Assembly: GCA_944380275.1 (NCBI GenBank)
Contig: CALWHB010000007.1
Location: 1-56,441, forward strand
Source of the DNA: an uncultured Christensenellaceae bacterium
GTDB lineage: Bacteria > Bacillota > Clostridia > Christensenellales > UBA3700
Direction of reading: 5' to 3'
DNA length: 56,441 bases
This document shows positions 51,884 through 56,441 of this stretch, piece by piece. Within the stretch, counting starts at the first letter, position 1. Every line of letters begins with the position of its first letter. The translations under genes and the position numbers were made by a program. The notes beneath the pieces are model-generated. The model was not told where the DNA came from. It saw nothing but the letters and a program-made list of their open reading frames with translations, and did no database searches.

Positions 51884-53470
51884 ATGAAACAAAAAGACGA
51901 CTCCGTGATGTCCCTCAACGTAAAACGCACGCTGTGTGTGGGATTTGCGTTTATGGGGATAATGTGTTTCTGGGAAGTTTACGACTACATTATGCCGCTT
52001 ATTCTCAACAGAGTGTTCGGACTCAACGCTACTCAGTACGGTCTGGTAATGGGACTGGACAATTTGCTGGCTATTTTCCTTTTGCCGTTTTTCGGACATC
52101 TTTCAGACAAATACACAAAGGCAAAATACGGCAGACGCACGACATTTATAGTTATAGGCACTCTTGCTGCCGTCGTGTTTATGGTCGTGATGATAATCAT
52201 AGAAAACATCCAGTATCAGAAGGTTATGGAGGCTTGCATTACCAATCCGCAGGTGCTGGTGGATAAAGGCTTTCTGAACGCGGACAACTGGAGTGCCGAA
52301 ATTCAGGAACTCTGGGCTCAGGTCAATGCCGCAGGCGGGACAGACAAGGCAAGCGACGTCCTCAAAGGCGAAAGCCTTGTTCAGTTCAACGGGTTTTTGT
52401 CTGCTTTCTATTCTGCACAGGAGAGTATGGCGGCAAGCGTTACAAAAACTCAGCCTGCGATATTTATATGCTTTATCGTAGCTTTGCTGGGCGTACTCGT
52501 ATCGATGTCCTCGTTCAGGTCGCCTGCAATCGCACTTATGCCGGACGTTACGCCCAAGCCTCTCAGGTCGCAGGCTAACGCTATCATTACGTTTATGGGC
52601 GGAGCAGGCGGACTTGCATCGATTATTCTTTACACTTTGCTTGCAAAACAGAGATATCAGTCGCACCTCGCGCTGTTCTTTACTCTTGCCGGCGTAATGA
52701 TTGTTATGCTGATAGCTTACCTCTGCACGGTCAGAGAAAAGCGTTTTGTAGAAGAAAGGATGCTTGAGGAGCAGAAATGGAATATAGTCGACGAAGAGGA
52801 AGTTGCGACCTATTCGAGGCTGCCAAAAGAGAAACTCGTGTCTTTCATATTGATACTGGGTACGGTATTTATGTGGTTTATGGGCTGGAACGCGATAAAG
52901 ACGCATCTTTCCACCTATGCGACAAACGTACTTAAGATGGAAGACAGCTTTGTAGGAATAATCAATATCCTCAACGGCGCAGGCGGCGCAATCGCACTTT
53001 TGCCGGTTGCTCTTATGGCAGGAAAGCTGGGAAGAAAAAAGACTATCCTTATAGGCGTGGTAATCGCCGTTGCGGCGTTTGTTCCGTGTATTTTCCTCAA
53101 CGACGGCAGTTTTGACAGCAACGCGGTACTGCTTAAAGTCGCGTTTACCGCATGTTTCCTGATTGCCGGATTCGGGCTTGTAATCATAAACGTAAATACT
53201 TTGCCTATGGTTACAGAGCTTGCTAAAGGCAGCAACGTGGGACAATATACGGGTTATTATTACGTCGCGTCCATGACGGCGCAGGCGATTACCCCGTTCT
53301 TTGCGGGACTTATCCTCGACGCTGTTCCGGAAGGCGGCGAAAGCATGATTTTTGTGTACGGCGTATGCTGTATCGCAGTCGCGTTCTTCACGATGCTGTT
53401 TACGAAACACGGCGACAATAAACCGGAGAAAAAGAAAAAGGTGATTGAATATTTTGCCGAGGAGGACTGA
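51884..53470 (+). CDS. SLC45-like MFS sugar symporter
   Basis: A 528-residue transporter with about 12 membrane segments. DKYTKAKYGRRTTFI after the third helix and RSPAIALMPDVTPKPLRSQAN in the middle are typical of the SLC45/GPH-like group that moves sucrose, maltose or other oligosaccharides with H+ or Na+. A hydrophilic stretch of about 70 residues (TNPQVLVDKGFLNADNW onward) after the fourth helix is an extra external or cytoplasmic loop. AAGGAGAG precedes the ATG. It heads a five-gene operon; the next ATG is one base after its stop. Confidence 0.85.
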   Translation: MKQKDDSVMSLNVKRTLCVGFAFMGIMCFWEVYDYIMPLILNRVFGLNATQYGLVMGLDNLLAIFLLPFFGHLSDKYTKAKYGRRTTFIVIGTLAAVVFMVVMIIIENIQYQKVMEACITNPQVLVDKGFLNADNWSAEIQELWAQVNAAGGTDKASDVLKGESLVQFNGFLSAFYSAQESMAASVTKTQPAIFICFIVALLGVLVSMSSFRSPAIALMPDVTPKPLRSQANAIITFMGGAGGLASIILYTLLAKQRYQSHLALFFTLAGVMIVMLIAYLCTVREKRFVEERMLEEQKWNIVDEEEVATYSRLPKEKLVSFILILGTVFMWFMGWNAIKTHLSTYATNVLKMEDSFVGIINILNGAGGAIALLPVALMAGKLGRKKTILIGVVIAVAAFVPCIFLNDGSFDSNAVLLKVAFTACFLIAGFGLVIINVNTLPMVTELAKGSNVGQYTGYYYVASMTAQAITPFFAGLILDAVPEGGESMIFVYGVCCIAVAFFTMLFTKHGDNKPEKKKKVIEYFAEED

Positions 53471-53471
53471 C

Positions 53472-54671
53472 ATGGCTAAATCGAGAACGGCAAAACGCAA
53501 AAAGATTACAAAGGGAAAGATTATCCTGCTTGTAGTTATAGTACTGATTATCATTGCCGCATTGGTGGCATTGTGGTATTTCAGACCTGACGTGCTGAAC
53601 GGTATCATTGCCTCCCTTACAAAGGATAAAGGCGACGACACTACCGGTACAGGCGGCGGACAGGCAGATAACCCTTACGTTACGGGCGACACGTTGCAGA
53701 TGACTGTGCTTGACATAGGGCAGGGCGACTGCATTTATATCGCTTTTCCTGACGGAAAAAATATGATTATGGATATAGGCAGCGAGGTCGGTTCTACTTC
53801 GCCGTGGCAACACGCCAACGAATTTCTGCAGCAGAAGAACGTAACGCAGATTGATTATCTCTTTATCACGCACGGCGATTACGACCATATACGCGAGGCT
53901 AAAAAGCTTATCGAAAATTATGAAATAAAAGCTTTCTATATGCCGCTCGACAAGGCGCAGGACAGCAATACGTGGCTCAACCTGCTCGATGCGGCGCGCG
54001 CCGAGGATTACACAGACGAAAACGGGAATAAGGTCGATTCTCAGTATAACAACAACGTAGGTTCTTATACCATCAGCGGTGAGAACTGGGAGATGAAATG
54101 CTATTCTTTCGACGAGGCTGATTATCCCACGGGAACTAATGCCGAAAAGATTAACGCCGTTTCTCCTATATGTCTTTTGGAATACGCAGACAGGACGATT
54201 GTGCTTACCGGCGACGCCAACGAGATGACAGAAGAATACGTGCTTGAGAAGGGTTATCTCAACAATATAGATACAGATATTCTCAAGGTGGGACACCACG
54301 GCTCAAAGAGTTCGACGACTCAGGCGTTTCTCGACAAGATAGACGCAGAATTTGCCATTATCTCCACAAGCGGAACAAGGGAAGAACCTCACGACGATTA
54401 CACTCACCCGCATCCGGATTTGCTTGCGAGGCTTGACGGTTATACAGACGCCGTACCCGATGCCGACTACAACGGTTTCAGACAGATTTACATAACCGCA
54501 AGCGACGGCGACATCACCGTTACGATAGGAGAGAACGGCGGCATAAACATTACGGCGTCGGAGGCGGCGGATAAGAATTACGGAGAAGTGCAGGTTACCG
54601 CGGTGTTTACCGACGGCGAAAAGGTATATGCCGTCTGCATAAAACGCGGAGCGTATGTCGTACAAGAATAA
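53472..54671 (+). CDS. Membrane-anchored MBL-fold protein (ComEC C-domain-like)
   Basis: A 399-residue protein with a basic start, one membrane anchor (about 18-40), a Gly/Thr linker, and an extracellular metallo-beta-lactamase fold like the C-terminal domain of ComEC. Motifs are VLDIGQGDCIYI, MDIGSEVGS, THGDYDHI (metal ligands), LTGDANEMTEEY and LKVGHHGSKSS. Free-standing forms are common in Clostridia and are thought to be nucleases or phosphodiesterases. The start at 53472 follows GAGGAGG and lies one base after the preceding stop. The C-terminus overlaps the next gene by 17 bases. Confidence 0.86.
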   Translation: MAKSRTAKRKKITKGKIILLVVIVLIIIAALVALWYFRPDVLNGIIASLTKDKGDDTTGTGGGQADNPYVTGDTLQMTVLDIGQGDCIYIAFPDGKNMIMDIGSEVGSTSPWQHANEFLQQKNVTQIDYLFITHGDYDHIREAKKLIENYEIKAFYMPLDKAQDSNTWLNLLDAARAEDYTDENGNKVDSQYNNNVGSYTISGENWEMKCYSFDEADYPTGTNAEKINAVSPICLLEYADRTIVLTGDANEMTEEYVLEKGYLNNIDTDILKVGHHGSKSSTTQAFLDKIDAEFAIISTSGTREEPHDDYTHPHPDLLARLDGYTDAVPDADYNGFRQIYITASDGDITVTIGENGGINITASEAADKNYGEVQVTAVFTDGEKVYAVCIKRGAYVVQE

Positions 54672-55158
54672 CATAGCTCTCGTCGGAGCGGACTATAATC
54701 TTTGCAAAAGGGCTGCGCAAAGACTGGCAAAAGAACTCGATATGACGTTTGCCTGTTCAGAGGGAATTTTCGACTATTTTTCAGCAGGAAGAAAACCTGA
54801 CGCACTTGTGAAACTGACAAGCAGACAATTTGCTCAGTCCAAAGCGGACGACACGGTAAATGCGCTTGCAGATTGTGAAAACTCCGTGATAGCACTCAGC
54901 GCGAATCTCGTTACCGATGCCACACTGTGCGCGCTGTGTACTGACAGCTACCTTGTGGTAATAGACTGTGCGTTGACTAAGGCGGCGGACAAACTATATC
55001 TCAATCCTTTCGCTAAGGCTTTGGGACAGACTAAAAAACAACTGACGCAGACATGGAAACAAATAAGGCAAAACGCTGATTTTATGATAGAACGCGTCAA
55101 CAGATACGACACCGTGTGCTTGCGCACGAAACAATGGTTAAAGGAGATTGCAAAATGA
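54655..55158 (+). CDS. Kinase-like protein lacking a P-loop, unknown
   Basis: A 167-residue cytoplasmic protein. The layout (strand NNIALVG, helix LCKRAAQRLAKELDM, later strands SVIALSANLV and SYLVVIDCAL) recalls shikimate kinase or other small P-loop kinases. Where Walker A (GxxGxGKS/T) should be it reads VGADYNLCKR, so ATP binding by that route is lost. No known function. It overlaps the MBL gene by 17 bases and the next gene by 4 (ATGA), so it is strictly co-translated with the amino-acid-kinase-like protein and may be its partner. Confidence 0.7.
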   Translation: MSYKNNIALVGADYNLCKRAAQRLAKELDMTFACSEGIFDYFSAGRKPDALVKLTSRQFAQSKADDTVNALADCENSVIALSANLVTDATLCALCTDSYLVVIDCALTKAADKLYLNPFAKALGQTKKQLTQTWKQIRQNADFMIERVNRYDTVCLRTKQWLKEIAK

Positions 55159-55979
55159 ATTTCGATATAGAACTGGTGGGCAAAGTAGGCTCAATGGCTC
55201 TTGTCAACAAGAAGTGGGGAGATATCGATTACAACGTAATAGCCAAGATAAGCCGTCAGCTGCGTCCCGGTTACATCTGGGTTACGAGCGGAGCGACTGA
55301 AATAGGAAGACTTGATTATATAAGGCGTACCGGCAGAGAGATTATAGGCGCATACGAGGACGTCAAGACAGACTATGCCGCACAGGGGCAGGCAATTCTC
55401 ATGTCCAACTACCGCCAGTTTACAGACCCCAAATACGGGCTAAGACAAATTCTTGTCGAGCATCAGCACTTCAATGACGACGCAAAGCGCGAATATCTGA
55501 AAAATCTGTTGCTCCGCTGTCCGGCGCAGGGCGTTATTCCTATAATAAATTACAACGACCCGCTGTCCAGCGAAGAAATCGTAAAGACTGAACTTCAGAA
55601 CCTCATGAAGAGCAAAAAGCATGTCGTGCATTGCGCGGATAACGACGAAACCGCGTCGCAGATTGCTTGCCTTGTAAAATGCAAGACGTTGCTCATTTTT
55701 ACGTCGACAGACGGCATTTACAGCGTGCCTGGGGATTCTTCCACGCTTATCCCCGAGATATGCGGCAAGGACGCATACGAGGCGATTGACGCTGTCTGCG
55801 AATATCAGAAAGTTTGCGTCGGCAGCAGCAGAGAGGGGGCAAACGGTGCTTATGCAAAGCTGGAATATATAAAAGCTCCGCTTGAGAACGGTACCGAAAT
55901 TTATATTGCAAGTCCTAAGTACGCGATAAACGACATTTTATCCGGTTCTGCGCCAAGCACGCATATTTACATCGGATGA
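55155..55979 (+). CDS. Glutamate-5-kinase-like amino acid kinase family protein
   Basis: A 274-residue amino acid kinase-fold protein. Glutamate 5-kinase motifs are recognisable: WVTSGATEIGR, AAQGQAILMSNYRQF, RQILVEHQHF, IPIINYNDPLS, DNDETASQIACLV, FTSTDGIYS and GANGAYAKLEYI. There is no PUA domain, and the N-terminal phosphate-loop is unusual (GKVGSMAL for KVGSSxL). No proline-synthesis partner is nearby, so proline synthesis is not assured; it may be a clostridial paralogue with another substrate. The start at 55155 follows AAAGGAGA and overlaps the preceding stop by 4 bases. It overlaps the next gene by 4 as well. Confidence 0.8.
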   Translation: MNFDIELVGKVGSMALVNKKWGDIDYNVIAKISRQLRPGYIWVTSGATEIGRLDYIRRTGREIIGAYEDVKTDYAAQGQAILMSNYRQFTDPKYGLRQILVEHQHFNDDAKREYLKNLLLRCPAQGVIPIINYNDPLSSEEIVKTELQNLMKSKKHVVHCADNDETASQIACLVKCKTLLIFTSTDGIYSVPGDSSTLIPEICGKDAYEAIDAVCEYQKVCVGSSREGANGAYAKLEYIKAPLENGTEIYIASPKYAINDILSGSAPSTHIYIG

Positions 55980-56440
55980 TATACAGTTTTAAACCTATAT
56001 ACGATAAAAACAGTAAAATCCTTATTTTGGGGAGTATGGCGTCGGTCGAATCCCTGAAACGGGGATTTTATTATATGCATCCGCGCAACCGTTTCTGGGC
56101 AACTATCGCAAAAATAACGCGCAAAGACGTGCCGGAAAGCATAGAAGGAAAACGCGCGTTTTTGCTTGAAAACAATATTGCGCTTATGGACAGCATATAT
56201 TCCTGCGAGAGAGAAGGTTCGCTTGACAGCGCGATAAAAAAGGCTGTGCCAAGCGATATTCCTTCCGTGCTTGCCTCAACTCAGATAAAAGCGGTATTCT
56301 GCAACGGCAAAAAGTCTTATGAAGTCGCAAAAAAAGCTTATCCGGAGATAGACTTCAAATGCCTGCCTTCCACTTCGCCCGCTAACGCAGGTGGCTGGAA
56401 AGAAGAGGAGTGGCTTAGGCTCAGGGATTATCTTGTCTGA
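55976..56440 (+). CDS. DNA-deoxyinosine glycosylase (UDG superfamily)
   Basis: A 154-residue base-excision repair enzyme of the MUG/TDG-like deoxyinosine glycosylase family, which removes hypoxanthine or uracil from DNA. The active-site block is ILGSMASVESLKRGFYYMHP with RNRFWATIAKI, and the C-terminal block is LPSTSPANAGGW, which inserts into the groove. It is complete, ending one base before the window edge. Its ATG overlaps the previous stop (ATGA). Confidence 0.9.
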   Translation: MIYSFKPIYDKNSKILILGSMASVESLKRGFYYMHPRNRFWATIAKITRKDVPESIEGKRAFLLENNIALMDSIYSCEREGSLDSAIKKAVPSDIPSVLASTQIKAVFCNGKKSYEVAKKAYPEIDFKCLPSTSPANAGGWKEEEWLRLRDYLV

Positions 56441-56441
56441 A

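Noticed and set aside
52103..53641. 512-residue minus-strand frame over the SLC45-like gene
   Set aside because: Antisense to a well-supported transporter, Arg/Tyr/His-rich low-quality composition, no start signal.

Overview
The window looks like a chromosomal segment of an uncultured, host-associated anaerobic Firmicute (Clostridia, possibly a Christensenellales-like gut lineage). This placement is an inference. It rests on strong GGAGG-type ribosome binding sites, many near-consensus TTGACA-17-TATAAT promoters, meso-diaminopimelate dehydrogenase, a clostridial-type long Prs, Rho with an N-terminal extension, several families typical of Clostridia (TSCPD, SLC45-like and GPH symporters) and a scattered set of enzymes for host or plant glycans.

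Layout. 1-3200: the start of a metallophosphoesterase gene leaving the window, a frameshifted sigma-like gene, tRNA-Ala(CGC) and a sugar symporter gene broken by a stop codon and a frameshift. 3.3-18.3 kb: a glycan block with GH29 alpha-fucosidase lipoprotein, a PD-(D/E)XK-like protein paired with a YhcH-family sialic acid protein, a membrane-embedded GH33 sialidase, Ddh, an XRE-SdpI regulator, GH95 and GH28 lipoproteins, a GMP synthase whose glutaminase domain has been gutted, a Nim-like flavoprotein and a small membrane protein behind an attenuator. 18.6-27.9 kb: an SGNH hydrolase, a 1371-residue membrane-anchored repeat protein followed by a PfkB kinase and a TSCPD protein, then YhhN-like and M29 aminopeptidase genes. 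28-37 kb: aldose epimerase, ROK kinase, PHP and YbaK operon; GH30 plus sirtuin; Prs with an overlapping upstream small ORF; an MBL hydrolase; Rho. 38-46 kb: a small XRE gene convergent with an 81-residue unknown, GH3 beta-glucosidase, PlsC-type acyltransferase, and a fibronectin-like/GLUG-repeat lipoprotein. 46.2-51.5 kb (minus strand): XRE-cupin regulator with potA-potB-potC-potD, a complete polyamine ABC importer with a paired operator. 51.9-56.4 kb: SLC45-like sugar symporter, ComEC-like MBL protein, a P-loop-less kinase-like protein, a glutamate-5-kinase-like protein and a deoxyinosine glycosylase in one tightly overlapping operon.

How it fits together. Surface fucosidases, the GH28 and GH30 enzymes, the sialidase and the YhcH protein would release and process fucosylated and sialylated glycans. 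Symporters and the cytoplasmic GH3, epimerase, ROK and PfkB enzymes would take the sugars inward. This is not a compact polysaccharide-utilisation locus, because each enzyme has its own promoter and terminator. The least explained elements are the large repeat protein, the amidotransferase-dead GMP synthase, the polytopic sialidase whose catalytic domain may face the cytoplasm, the PotA with an inserted domain, and several leader-region signals (uORF, attenuator, paired palindromes). Both frameshifts near the left end look like single-base losses in short homopolymers, so sequencing error cannot be excluded there.
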